DNA of 64,000 nucleotides from Miscanthus floridulus (lineage: Eukaryota; Streptophyta; Magnoliopsida; Poales; Poaceae): assembly GCF_019320115.1 (NCBI RefSeq), contig NC_089589.1:19407641-19471640 (forward strand). Direction: 5' to 3'. The notes beneath the pieces were generated by a model, which was not told the origin of the DNA, did no database searches, and saw nothing but the letters and a program-made list of their open reading frames with translations. A program made the translations under genes and the position numbers. Each line of letters starts with the position of its first letter. Position 1 is the stretch's first letter. Shown here one piece after another: positions 21,001 to 32,550 of this stretch.

Positions 21001-23074
21001 TATATACAACCAAATTCTATACAAGTATGTTTTGATTCAATAATCATGTCTAAGTAATATTCTGAAGCATACTTGTAACAGAACAAGGAAGCTTAAAAGA
21101 CTAAAGAGATTCACTTAAGTAAAAACAAGAATATGTATGATGAACCAAGGGAGCATGATTATTTAGATTTTTATTTGTTAGTGATTTAGCAAGTCGAGCA
21201 CATCATGAAGGTAAAGATGACCAAGACAAATTAGCAACATTGCATGAGATGTAAAGAACTCCATCCCCCAGACTTGAATTTTGCAGAATGCAAAATCTAG
21301 CTTGGATGATAGAATTCTCCTATGAATGTGATTCTATGTTGCATAATGCTTGGTTGAATATACCTTATGTTTTCCTTCTTTTTGTTGAAATGATTAGTGA
21401 CAAACATACCTGAAGGAAACTCGTCCAATGTACCTATCAGTGAGGGCTTCATGGCTTTAGGTCCATTGGGCCGGACCTCTTCTTGCCTTTAGCTTTTCTT
21501 TGCACCATCCAATTGGATGCTCTTCTTCCATCAACCTTTCTTCATTTTTGTTGATCCTTGGTTGATGAGTTGGGGTTCATTGGAGATGCAAACTCAAGTT
21601 CCTCCTTGATTGTCTTTATCTTCTAGCGGCATGGCAGAGAGTTGTTCTTTGTAAGCGATACGTCAGCCATCTTGATTGTCAAGGAAGGAACCTCATTGGT
21701 ACTTGCATAGAAGCTTCATATTCAATGACTTAGGGATGTTATCTCGTGACCATGCTCGTAGCCATACAACACACCGTCGATAGACCTCCATTGATTTCTG
21801 ATGTCTATTGGCACAAGAATGTACGCCATGATGTAGTGGCATCTCAATGTCTTGTCCTTGTTGATGATGTGCGAGATGGTGTCTTCGAAGGTGATGAAAG
21901 CAGGCATCAGATTAGCTGATATGAGGTGAGTTGCATCCTGCTTCTCATCAACCTCCTAGCTTGAGTCCTGGAAAGGCTCAATGCTAGGTTGCCTTCAATG
22001 TTACTAATGACCAGTTGATTTCTCTGTCCACTTCCATAGCTGTAGTGGTGGTTTGGTTTAGAGTTTGTGGATTCATACTAAAACATGAACAGGCATAGCT
22101 TCTATTCATTTTTTTCCTACAAAACGTTAATAGACACATACCTAAGGGAAATAACGAATTTGAAACATGGGTTGTTGTCCATAATTTTTGTGATTTTCCT
22201 TTATGCTAATGAAAGGATGGTTTTAGGATTACTTTAGCATAGATTTTGTTTTATCATGTTTTATGTGTTTGCTGCATTCTAGCATGGTCCAAGGCAAAGA
22301 TAACTTGCAACAAAAGATAAGTGAATAAACCTTGATACTCATAGTTCTTCCTTCCATGAAGAATGAGTTGGGTCTTCGTCGCACAAAGTTATTAGAGTTC
22401 ATCGCATGCCTTGATTCATCTCCGATGTGAATTTATCTTAGGACTTACCCAGATTGAATTTGAGAGTTTTCTGCAGGGGTTAGTCCAACAAAATAACCAA
22501 TATCTACTAAACCATACTATCGGCTCAAAAATTAAACTAGACACCATGTCTATTTTAATTTAGGAAAGCATTTTAACCTAAGCACCATGCTTAATTTAAA
22601 AAGCCTTTGGAAGTAAGATCAACACACCTCTTGGTTCAAAAATCAAAATAAATACCACATCTAATTTGATTTAAGAAAATAGTTTAAACTAAGCACCACG
22701 CTTACTTTAAAAGGTGTATGAAGATACTCCAAATCTAAGCATACTATAGCAAACAAAGGTAGCATGAAAGCATAAAAGAGATTTATTCAAATGGAGATGA
22801 AAGAGCAAGATCATGGTGAGATTCTTTTTTTAATAAAAGATGCAAGTGGTATAAATGTATGCAAGGAACTAAATATGCTATGGATTTGATATGAGAGAAT
22901 TTAAACTAAACGGAGTGGATGCATGAATCATTGAAAATAAACATGCAATGGAATACAAAAATTAAAAGATAACTACTCATCAAGTTTAAAGTCCATGAGC
23001 AAGACTATCTCACCTTTCTCGATCATACTTACCATGACTCACATGATGGAATTCCGCAAGTGCACAGAATACCA
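18059..23074 (-). other. Outer element internal region, AT-rich and decayed
   Basis: About 5 kb bounded by the two outer LTRs. I see no recognisable protease, reverse transcriptase or integrase on either strand. It includes a duplicated CCCAGTGTAGGAGTAG motif (about 18940 and 19000), repeated GGGTTAGTCCA phrases (about 20992 and 22477) and one decayed coding stretch (21440-21985). The exact inner edge of the right LTR cannot be set, because the matching edge of the left LTR is outside the window. Either a non-autonomous element or an old copy that lost its pol. Confidence 0.55.
21440..21985 (-). pseudogene. Decayed coding stretch in outer element, product unknown
   Basis: On the minus strand one frame stays readable for ~180 codons with only a few stops. 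It includes MPAFITFEDTISHIINKDKT, HYIMAYILVPIDI, EVPSLTIKMADVSLTKNNSL and RRASNWMVQRKAKGKKRSGP. Continuity across stops and the basic, lysine/arginine-rich end suggest a former protein, possibly gag-like. I do not recognise the family. Confidence 0.4.
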
Positions 23075-24122
23075 TTGTAGCATTTTACCGGGAGTTTTCT
23101 AGGTATCGTTATTTATATTTTACCATAGGGAAACAATGGAGTAAAGACTTATTGAGTAATAAAGGAATATCCATCAGTCAACATACCAGCATAGCTAGAG
23201 CAAGGGGTAAAGGTAATGATAGGAATTAAGGATAATGACACTCAGGGGATGGATCACTAAGATAATGCAAACTAGTTAACTCGGAAGAACAACGGATGAG
23301 GTAGATTCCTATGATATTCTTATTACATGGTCAAAGTATGTACATACACCCAACTATAGCTAAGACTAACTCTACTCTTGTGCACTTTGGGATGCCACTT
23401 AGATGGTAGAGCACCCACAATAGATAACTCTACCGATGCGACTATGGTCCTACAATTTAAGAACCTGTTCAATTCGGAGTGGACTACAAAGGATAGACGG
23501 GGCTGTCACCTCCCGCTGCTACCACCCAACCAGAGAACAGGGTGCACTCATAGGTAGAGCATCGTATAAGCACTATGCTTACACGAGACTCGGCTACTTA
23601 GCCAAACTGGTAAACTAGCAGGCTAAGCGCTCTATGAACCCGCACACAAAAGTAATGGTAACCATAACTAAGCAAGATATATATTCAAAGTAAGCATAGC
23701 CATGCAAATAGGAATATGATGAATTGATAATAAGTCTTACAAGATGTAGAAGTGAAGATACAAGGCTTTGTTGAGCCTCCATGACTAGATCCGAAACTTG
23801 AGCATGAGCTTAACGTACTCGACCCTCACTCGATAACCATAACTAAGCAAGATATATATTCAAAGTAAGCATAGCCATGCAAATAGGAATATGATGAATT
23901 GATAATAAGTCTTACAAGATGTAGAAGTGAAGATACAAGGCTTTGTTGAGCCTCCATGACTAGATCCGAAACTTGAGCATGAGCTTAACGTACTCGACCC
24001 TCACTCCTGAGCTACTAATCTACTACATTGGAAAGTCTAGACCTAATCCTCTTGGTGTATCTTGATCTCTGAATGAGAGATATGAATTAGGGTTTTAGGG
24101 ATGCTCTAGGGAGGGGGGTAGG
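23075..24122 (-). repeat. Outer element, right LTR (5' LTR), first part
   Basis: Matches the left LTR from base 1. It is interrupted by the copia element at GTAGG (24118-24122) and resumes at 62412. The LTR probably begins a little left of 23075, but the boundary cannot be fixed. Confidence 0.85.
23657..24006. repeat. 175-bp tandem duplication in outer right LTR
   Basis: The segment starting TAACCATAACTAAGCAAG occurs at 23659 and again at 23834, nearly identical over ~173 bp. The left LTR has it once (from ~17349), so the duplication happened after the outer element inserted. Confidence 0.9.
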
Positions 24123-24619
24123 TGAAAGTTCTACTTTGGTTTTGGTGAATTGATGAAACCTTAAGTGCTAACCTAGTTTATCAAAGTGATTATGAGATAG
24201 GTAGCACTACTCCAAGTGGTGAAGCAAATGAAGATCATGACATGATGATGGTGATGACATGGTGATGATCAAATGCTTGGACTTGGAAAAGAAGAAATAA
24301 AAACAAAAAGCTCAAGGCAAAGGTGAAATTGATAGGAGCTTTTTGGTTTAAGTGATCGAGACACTTAGCGAGTGTGATCACATTTAGGATCGATAGCCAT
24401 ACTATTAAGAGGGGTGAAATGCGTATCAAAATGCAGTTATCAAAGTGCCACTAGATGCTCTAACTCATTACATATGCATTTAGGATCTAGTGGAGTGCTA
24501 ACACCCTTGAAAACATTTGTGAAAATATGCTAACACATGTGCATAAGGTGATACACTTGGTGGTTGGCACATTTGAGCAAGGGTAAAGAAGATAGAGTTG
24601 AAAAGGAGTTAGTCGCGAT

Positions 24620-25270
24620 GGTCACAGAGTGACTGGACGCGTTCGGTATGGCTACTGGACGTGTCCGGTATTTTATCCAGACTTCGGGTAGTTAGACAGG
24701 AGTGACCGGACGTGTCCAGTGTGGCTACAGGGCGCGTCCGATATTTGAACCCGAGGTGAGCGACTAAGTGAAAGTGACCAGACTCTGGCTCAGTGGAGTG
24801 ACCGGATGCTGACATGTTAATGTTCAGCGTCAGGTCAAAGTGATATAGCTAGATACAGGATTGTAGAGAGCGACCGGGCATGTCTGGTTGCCGTGAACCA
24901 GCAAGTCGGGTTTTCAGCGCTATATTTGATCGAACTCTGGGAGCGTCCGGTCCGGTGTGACAAGACACGTCTGGTCGGCCCAGAGCGGCTCTAGGAGCTC
25001 TGGACTCGGCCGGATGTTGCGTCTCCCGCGTTCGGTCTGGTGTGACCGGACACGTCCGGTCGGCCCAAAGTGGCTCTAGGAGCTCTCTAGACTCGACCGA
25101 ACGCTGCATCTCCCGCGTCTAGTCGTTTCTAATAGCACGTCTGATCAAGTAGTATTACTGTGTGTAGAGGTAGCCGTTGGGCGCAAATGAGGGACACATG
25201 GCAGTCGGGTTACGACCGGACGTGTCCGGTCGCCGCACCGGACACGTTCGGTGCACACTACCTGCGTGTC
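24620..25270. repeat. Cluster of CCGGAC/GTCCGG palindromic repeats in copia 5' LTR
   Basis: Many copies of GTGACCGGACGCGTCCGGT-type words and half-sites, with dyad symmetry, are spread over ~650 bp. The same cluster is in the 3' LTR at about 60795-61470. Individual units differ by C-to-T and G-to-A changes, as expected for CpG decay. Confidence 0.8.
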
Positions 25271-25327
25271 CGGCCGTCCCACAATCAGCCCAATAATTGA
25301 GCCATCGGCTCTATTGTTTGGGGGTGT

Positions 25328-25336
25328 CTATAAATA
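25328..25336 (+). promoter_or_regulatory. TATA box, copia 5' LTR
   Basis: CTATAAATA, just downstream of the palindrome cluster; also at 61518-61526 in the 3' LTR. Confidence 0.6.
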
Positions 25337-26216
25337 TCGTTTGGCCAGCTCTAGCTCACTCTCTTGGCCATTTGCATTGATATAGCAACCTTGTGAGCTT
25401 AGCCAAAGCCCTCCCACTCATCTCCATCATTGATTCACCATCTTTGTGAGATTGGGAGAGAATCCAAGTGCATTGCTTGAGTGTTTGCATCTAGAGGCAC
25501 TTGGTGTTCGTGTTTCGCTATGGGATTCGCTTGTTACTCTTGGTGGTTGCTGCCACCTAGATGGCTTGAAGCAGCGAGGATCATCGAGCGGAGGTTGGTG
25601 ATTGTCTCTGGCTCCGATCGTGGTGATTGTGAATGGTTCTTGACCTTTCCCCGGTGGAGAGCCAAAAGGTACTCTAGTAAATTGCTCGTGGCTTGTGTGA
25701 TCCTCATCTTATGTTGGTTGTGCGGCACCCTATTGAGGGTTTGGCGTGTGATGCCAATTAGCGCATGAACCTCCAAGTGAGTGAATCGCCACAACGGGGA
25801 CTAGGTTATCGGCAAGCAAGTGAACCTTGGAAGAAAAATCATTGTGTCTTGATTGTCTCCTTGGTATTCACTCATTGATCACTTGCCACAGCGGTATACC
25901 TCTCTACCACTCTCTTGTATTTCATTATACATTCACTTGAATAGAGCAAGTGGTAGTTAAGACTAGATAGTGTATCATTTGATTGTATTACTCTCACTAG
26001 GTTGATCACCTAGGTGTATATATTAGTGACATAGCTTTGTTGTGGTATATTAGAGATCATAGAAAATAGAATTGGGTAGGTGGCTTGCAACCCCAAGTAT
26101 AGTGCTAGCGCAAAATTCGCTTCACCATCTTATTGACTAATCATTTGTTTTAGTGTTGTTGTAGATTTTTTTTAATAGGCTATTCACCCCCTCTCTAGTC
26201 ATTAGGACCTTTCAAG

Positions 26217-26230
26217 TGGTATCAGAGCCG
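26217..26230 (+). other. Copia primer binding site
   Basis: TGGTATCAGAGCCG two bases after the 5' LTR. It is complementary to the 3' end of initiator methionine tRNA, the standard primer for plant copia elements. Confidence 0.9.
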
Positions 26231-26271
26231 TGGTCACCGTAATTTGAGGCTTAACAACCTTCGTTGTAAAA

Positions 26272-27617
26272 ATGGCTTAAATCAACAACACCAAGAAGCC
26301 ACCCCAATTTAATGACACAAATTATCCATATTGGAAGTCAAAGATGGCCACACATATCAAGTCAATCAATAGAAGGGTGTGGAAGGTGGTAGAAACCAAA
26401 ATTGAGATTGCCAATCCGGAAAATCCCACCGCGGCCGAAGAAGTGCTTCTCCCAAACAATGACATTGCTCTAAGTGCCATTCATGATGCAATTAATGAGA
26501 GAACATTTGAGCAAATCAAGAACATTGAGATGGCTCATGAGGCTTGGAAGAAGTTGGAAGAATCATTCGAGGGCACCAAGGCAATGAAGGGTGCAAAGGC
26601 ATACATTCTTAAGGAGAAATTTGCTAGCTTTAAGATGAAGGAAGATGAGAGTGTGCCGGACATGTTCCATCAGATGGAAGTGCTTGTCAATGATCCCAAA
26701 TCACTTGGTGAGAAGGTGGAGGACAAGGACTTCTCTCATTAGTTCTTAAAATGCTTACCCGCAAGATTTGGCATGTTGGTCACCTTGTTAGTGAGACCGG
26801 TTTGGACACAATGACACCAAACCAAATCTTGGGAGATATCATGACTGATGATGCTTATAGAGATGATGATGAGAAGGAAGAAAAGAGGGAGAAGAAAGAT
26901 GACAAGAAGAAGAGTGTGGCATTCAAGGACACATCATCCAAGGGCAAGGCAAAGCAAGAATCATCAAGTGAAGATGAAGACTTGAGCTTTGATGAGATGG
27001 ATGATGAGAAGATGGCTCTCTTTGTTAAGAGATTCAACAAGTTTATGATGAAGAAGGTCTACCGTGCTAGAAGAAAGAAGTCTTCATCCAAGAACAAGAA
27101 AGAGTCAAGAAGGTGCTTCAATTGCGGAAGCAAAGATCATCTAGTTGCTCAATGCCATACAATAGTGACAATGATGATAACAAGAAGAACAAGAAGAAGG
27201 ACAAGAAGGAGAAGAAGGACAAGATGACCTTCAAGAAGAAGAAGAAGGGTGGTTCATATGTGGTCACTTGGGATAGTGATGCTTCCTCAAGTGATGATGA
27301 TGATAGTGATGATGACAAGACCACCAAAAAGAAGGCACTTGCAAGCATTGCTATCAATGAGAAGCCTTCTCTCTTCGACACTCCATCATGCTTCATGGCT
27401 AAGGCCACTAAGGTACAAACTTGTGATGATGGAAGTGATGAGGAACATGATAATGAAAATGAAAATGAAAGTGATAGTAATGATGATGAACCAACTAAGG
27501 ATGAACTACTTGACATGCTAGGTGATGCTAAAGAACACTTCGACATTAAGAGAAGGGAATGCAAAAGCTTGAATAAGGAAATAAAAGCCCTTAAGCAAGC
27601 TTTTGATGAGCTCAAAG
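26272..27617 (+). pseudogene. gag: Copia gag, N-terminal part
   Basis: Capsid/nucleocapsid polyprotein. The likely start is ATG 26272, with TAA as the third codon. Downstream text (YPYWKSKM; RFEQ-like FEQIKNIEMAHEAWKKLEES; FKMKEDESV) fits the plant copia gag family (UBN2 type). There is a stop at ~26740 and a frameshift near 26785. A CCHC zinc knuckle (CFNCGSKDHLVAQC) lies at about 27116-27157, and one base is missing just after it. Then come lysine-rich and aspartate/glutamate-rich low-complexity stretches. The gene is cut at CATCT (27618-27622) by element C and continues at 43616. Confidence 0.85.
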
Positions 27618-27622
27618 CATCT

Positions 27623-28908
27623 TGTCGGTGCAGAAAGTGACCAACACATAAATATTTGTAGTTTTGCCGTACGTTGTGATCTGAGGTGGCCTAGCACTCA
27701 ATGACACAGGGTTTATACTAGTTCAGGCAATGTGCCCTACATCCAGTTTGAGTCGGTCGGTGACTTTATTCTTGAGCCTAGGTGCTCGAAGTTTGCAGTG
27801 GGGTTACAAACAAGAAGGAGAAAGATGGGGGGAGCAAGAGACCCGGTCGGACTCTGGTCAAAGCGCCGAGAGAGACAGGGGCTCCGCTATGAGCTAAGTG
27901 TATGAGCGTGTGCTCGTGGTTTGAACCTAGTGGTTCTGCTACGGTGTCCTAGTGATCTGAATGAGTCTGAGAGAACTGGAATGGTGAACCTTGAATCGAC
28001 CTGAATCGACCTATCTGTTGGAGGAGAGCGCATCCCCTTTTATAGATGAAGGGGATGGCCTTACAAGAGAGAGAGAAGGAGAACGTCGGTTGCTAAGTCT
28101 TGCTTCCCACGCCGGTGGGTACAAGATGATGGTAGGCGCCCACAACACAGTTGGATGTTAGATGCACGTGGGAGGTGGTGTTGTCTTCTTCGGGTATGGC
28201 AGACGTCGGCGCCTGCCACACTGTTGATGCCTAGAGGTACGTAAGGGGTTTTGCCATGTTTGCCCAGTATGGTAAAAGCCGACGCCCACAACACTGTGGA
28301 TGCCCAAAAGCACGTGAGGGGAGCCTTACCGTATCGGAGTTAATGACGCCTACAACACTGTTGGGGTTCTGACAAGTCTGGAAGGTTGCAGGGCACCCTT
28401 CTGTCATATCATGTCGGTACCCAGGGTATGGTCCCGATATTGTAGTTTGACTTTGCGCCCTGCCTTACTTTCTCCATCCGTTTCCTGGTCCTCATCGAGC
28501 GGGCATCCCCGGTCGGCTGGTTCTAGTCAGAGAAGAGTAGTGAGCAGGGGTTCGGCCAGGCCATCCGGTCGGAGGGGCCATCTGGAGGCGGGCTAGAGAC
28601 CGAAGCGAGTGCTTCTGGTCGGAGCCGGAAGTGGAGTTGGGCCAAGCCTTCCGGTCGGAGAGGCCATCAGGAGGTGGCCTGGAGACCGAAGCAAGGGCTT
28701 CCGGTCAGAGAGGCAGGATGGGGCCGAAAGCGGGCGCCATTCCTCCTCAGCCAGGCCTTTCGGTGGGTGATTGAATCCCCCTTTTGGCCTATTATTTAGG
28801 TACTTGGGCTGGCCTATGAGTTTGTGTGTTGTTTACAACATTGCCTGCTGGGCCGAGCCTTTGTTGGGAATCCGGTCCGTGTGGGACCCTGGGTTTATGA
28901 ACCCGACA
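27623..28908 (-). repeat. Element C 3' LTR
   Basis: 1,286 bp, ending (plus strand) in GGGTTTATGAACCCGACA. It is similar to 42368-43615, which lacks ~38 bp found here near 27735-27765. Minus-strand TATA box at 28036-28045. Confidence 0.9.
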
Positions 28909-29160
28909 GGAGCCCCCGAGCCCCCGGGCAATTCGGGTAGAATCGTCCGGGGGATTTTTGTCGTGACGGCAAGCGCACCCGCGGGTGTAGCCCCCGTGCC
29001 CCCGGGCGATTCGGGCAGAATCATTTGGGGGGTTTTGCATATTGCCAGTGGGGGAAGTTTCATTTCGTCAGCGGGTGCGCGCGAGCGCACCCATGGGTGT
29101 AGCCCCCAAGCCCTCGGGTGATTCGGGCGGAATCGTCCGGGGGGTTTTTGAAAATGGGCG
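28909..29160 (-). repeat. Element C polypurine tract and two downstream PPT-like repeats
   Basis: The polypurine tract itself is the reverse complement of GGAGCCCCCGAGCCCCCGGG at 28909-28928. The surrounding unit (GCCCCC..., TTCGGG(C/T)(A/G)GAATC, GGGGG(G/A)TTTT) recurs at about 28985-29035 and 29098-29150, so the element's 3' end carries three PPT-like blocks, of which only the terminal one abuts the LTR. Confidence 0.7.
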
Positions 29161-29221
29161 TGTGTGTGTTTTTTAGTTGGGATGGAGTTGTCAACCAAGG
29201 TGTCATTGCATAGTCGAGGTG

Positions 29222-29790
29222 GTTTTATTTTTAGGAGTCAGGTGAGGCAGAGCTCGCTAATCCTGGCGTCGGTGCGCGTCGTGGGATCGGGCGAGTCGGA
29301 GTCATGGATCTTGATGAGTTAGTTCAGGGATCGGACGCGATGGAGCTCGCTGATCCTAGCATCAGTGCACGCCGTGGGATCAGGCGAGTCGGAGTCGTGG
29401 ATCCTGATGAGTTAGTTCAGGTGCCGGACGAGACAAGCTCGCTGATCCTGGCGTCGGTGCACGCTGTGGGATCGGGTGAGTCAGAGTCATAGATCCTGAG
29501 GAGTTAGTTCAGAGATCGGACAAGACGGAGCTCACTGATCCTAGCGTCGATGCGTGTTGTGGGATCGAGCGAGTCGGAGTGGTGGATCCTGACAAGTTAG
29601 TTCAGAGATGGAGCTCGCTGATCCTGGCGTCGGTTCATGCCATGGGATCGGGCGAGTCAGAGTCATGGATCTTGATGAGTTAGTTCAGAGACCGAACGAG
29701 ATGGAGCTCATTGATCTTGGCGTCAGTGCGCGCTGTGGGATCGGGCGAGTTAGAGTCGTGGATCCTGATGAGTTAGTTCAGGGTTGTGGA
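29222..29790. repeat. ~93-bp tandem repeat, about six units, in element C
   Basis: The phrase GAGTTAGTTCAG recurs at roughly 29315, 29410, 29498, 29594, 29679 and 29775. Each is linked to GCTCGCTGATCCTGGCGTC and GTGGGATCGGGCGAGTC. ORFs here are repeat artefacts. Confidence 0.85.
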
Positions 29791-29985
29791 CCCAGGTGTC
29801 TTTGGCGTGGAGTTGAAGCGAAGCCAGATGGGGTGAGTTCGGGGTCACAGACCCAGGTGTTTGGTATGCAGTTGAAGCGTAGCCAGATGGGGCGAGTTCG
29901 GGGTCACAGACCCAGGCGTTTGGTGTGTAGTTGAAGCGTAGCCGGATGGGGCGAGTTCAGGGTCATAGACCCAGGCATTTCTTGA
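29785..29985. repeat. ~59-bp tandem repeat, three to four units, in element C
   Basis: GAAGCGTAGCCAGATGGGGC and GTCACAGACCCAGG alternate with a ~59-60 bp period, starting where the 93-bp array ends. Confidence 0.85.
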
Positions 29986-29999
29986 GCCCCCGAGCCTTG

Positions 30000-30608
30000 T
30001 TGGGCTTTTTGGTGGGGGTCGGTTTGAGTTGTGTGCGTTACCCCATCCTCGGTTTCTCACAACCGGAGGGGATGAGTTTTGTCGCTTGTCCCGATCGCTA
30101 ATGGGTATGATCGAGTGGAATCCGGGTCCGTCGTTCGTGATGGGGTCAGCATAGCCCTCTTATGACATTCCACTACTCCTTTACCTATAACCCGGAAGAT
30201 GCCTAGGTCATTCTGAAGACCGACCTGGGTGGCCTGATGGCCTCCCCTCGATGGAGATTCTGTGGGCTCGGTAGAGGTTTAGGATCAAACGAGAAAGTTG
30301 AGATGACCCAGTCTGCTTTGGGGCAGACCAGGCGAGGGCCGCACGGGGCTCATCTGCGTTTTCTCCCCTAGCTCTATTTGACGTGGGGTGGCCTCAAGCC
30401 CTTCGCAAGCCGGCCTTTGAACCCCTATCGGTCATTGCTCATGTTGAATGAGGCAACTGCCGGTTCATGACGCAACACGGAGCATTGTGATGCATTTTGC
30501 TGCACGTGCGATGCTTAGTTCCCGAGCCCCCGGGCGGTTCAGGGCCTGAATCATCCAGAGGGCACGGGCGTATGGAATGAATGCGCGTATGGATGTATGA
30601 ATGAATTA
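30000..30608 (-). other. Element C 3' module homologous to element A
   Basis: No gene. The reverse complement of 30118-30510 aligns by eye with 5660-6070 of element A, including GAAGGGCTTGAGGCCACC, AGAGCTAGGGGAGAAAA and ATGAGCCCC. It ends in a GAATG tract, where E is inserted at AATTA (30604-30608). Confidence 0.75.
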
Positions 30609-32550
30609 TGTGACAGAACCGCCCAATTTATACAAGATCAAGTACGGCTGTCCCCGCTAACACGTTGACACGCGCATACTTTCACTTATATAAACCCGGT
30701 AGTCCGCCGAGTGTCACGCAGGACCTCGGTAAATCAACATCACAACCAAGATCGCGTGATTAAGCAAATACACATCACATACGCAGAGTTGCAGCGGAAA
30801 TAATATTACATAAAGATTCATAAATAATAATACAAGTTTAGATTTCAAAACCGATTAGTGAAAACAACATTGCTTTTGAAGGATTTCATTAAAATGAGTT
30901 CCAAATACATTGCTAGCATAAGTGACATTCTCAGACAAAAGCATGTAGATGAGAAGTGAATATAGAGTCACCGAGCCCGCCGGTGGTTAGCCACCATCCT
31001 CAGCAGGTCAAAACCTTACCTGCAACATGGTGGGATAAACCCTGAGTACTCGAATGTACTCAGCTAGACTTACCCGTCAAAACCAGAAATAAAATTGACT
31101 CCAAGGAGTATGCAAGGCTTTATAAGTGGAGGTAGCTTGACAACAATTTGCATAAAAAGCGATTAACTCAATTATACAATTATAATTCTATCATCAAGTT
31201 AATTATAACTATCCATCTCTAGATTAGCAACTATCCTGTGCCAAACATGTGGTATATCTTTTTAGAGCATACAATAGTAACCATAGCAGGTATTGAAATT
31301 CCAAATTCATTCGAACCATCATATTCCATAACATAGTTACTACGATGTTGGAGCTAGCCAAGTTTCTCACTATCCGGGAGAGACGGCGATTCGAATCGAT
31401 TTCAACCAGCTGGGAATTTATTCCTAACACAAACCCAGGCAGACCAGATCAACGGTCACCTTAGGTCACCTTTGGTACAACTCAGGTACACATTTCGCGG
31501 GTCCATACCGCGCCGCACAGTCTGGGACACCAGATGCCAGGACGTTCAGGCCTAGCCTGCCCTTGGGCTCAGTCTGATCGCCCCCCGCAAGGAGCGCACA
31601 ATAGAACGGGTCCCGGCCTGAGTTGAGCTACTCGGCTTCGCGGTCGGAACGAGTTATCCGGCCAGCTAAGTGATAGGCATGCGTTCAATCTTGTCAGAAG
31701 TTCCAACAACGGTACGGTCCTTGATCGGCACAGACGGAATCACATTAGTCATCCTACGCATAGACTCCGCCCGGCCTCGATTTTCTTTTACCCCATGGTT
31801 CTGTTCCATGATAGCAAATATAGCCAACCATGCTCTGGTATCCACCTATATCTCGCAGGTGACAGGATATCACCCGACTTCTACCGGTCTAAGCATGGCT
31901 AAGCATATATTCGGTCCTGGACCTATACCGGTTAAAGGTGTAATATCTGGACAAGGAATTTATATGCATCAAGTGGTTCCATTCAACTCTTATAACCTAA
32001 TGCATCAATCATAAGTACTTAAGTAATCATTTGTAAAATACTGGGAGACTTAAAATGCTCTGGGGCTTGCCTGGGATCCGACACAAGTCAGTTCAGTTAG
32101 CTTGCACCGACTTGGTGACATCTCCGGTCCTAGCACTTGCTTAGTCCTTCCATCTTCGGGATAGATCCACCAAACACCGTCTTCGGGTTTGACTCCACAT
32201 CACATCCTTCACGTGGTTCATCTAGCGTACCTAAATGAGATGCAAGATGCATGTGTATGAATACATGGAAGTGCAATAGATAATGCAGCGCATGCAGTAA
32301 GTAAGACAAGCACAAGGTTACGTTAACATGCACAAGCACTTCGCATTGCTTACTTTAAATATCGCACAATTTATAATGCCACGATAGCAAAGAAGATGAC
32401 AACACCAAGCATGACACAAGTTTCCCAAGATCTCAGGTACTCTAACTCAACCATCATCAAAGGTATGAGCCACACTTAGCAATATACAAGCAAACAACTA
32501 TAATTGGAATCTGTCAATTTCTGGACATGCAAACAGCAGCTACAAGATTT

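Larger units (their letters stand above)
24123..26214 (+). repeat. Copia 5' LTR
   Basis: 2,092 bp, TGAAAGTTC to CTTTCA, closely similar to the 3' LTR (60300-62411, 2,112 bp). Short ORFs inside are mirrored in the other LTR and are not genes. Confidence 0.92.

Noticed and set aside
27118..27615. Minus-strand serine/leucine-rich ORF of 165 codons
   Set aside because: Reverse complement of the lysine- and aspartate-rich low-complexity region of copia gag.
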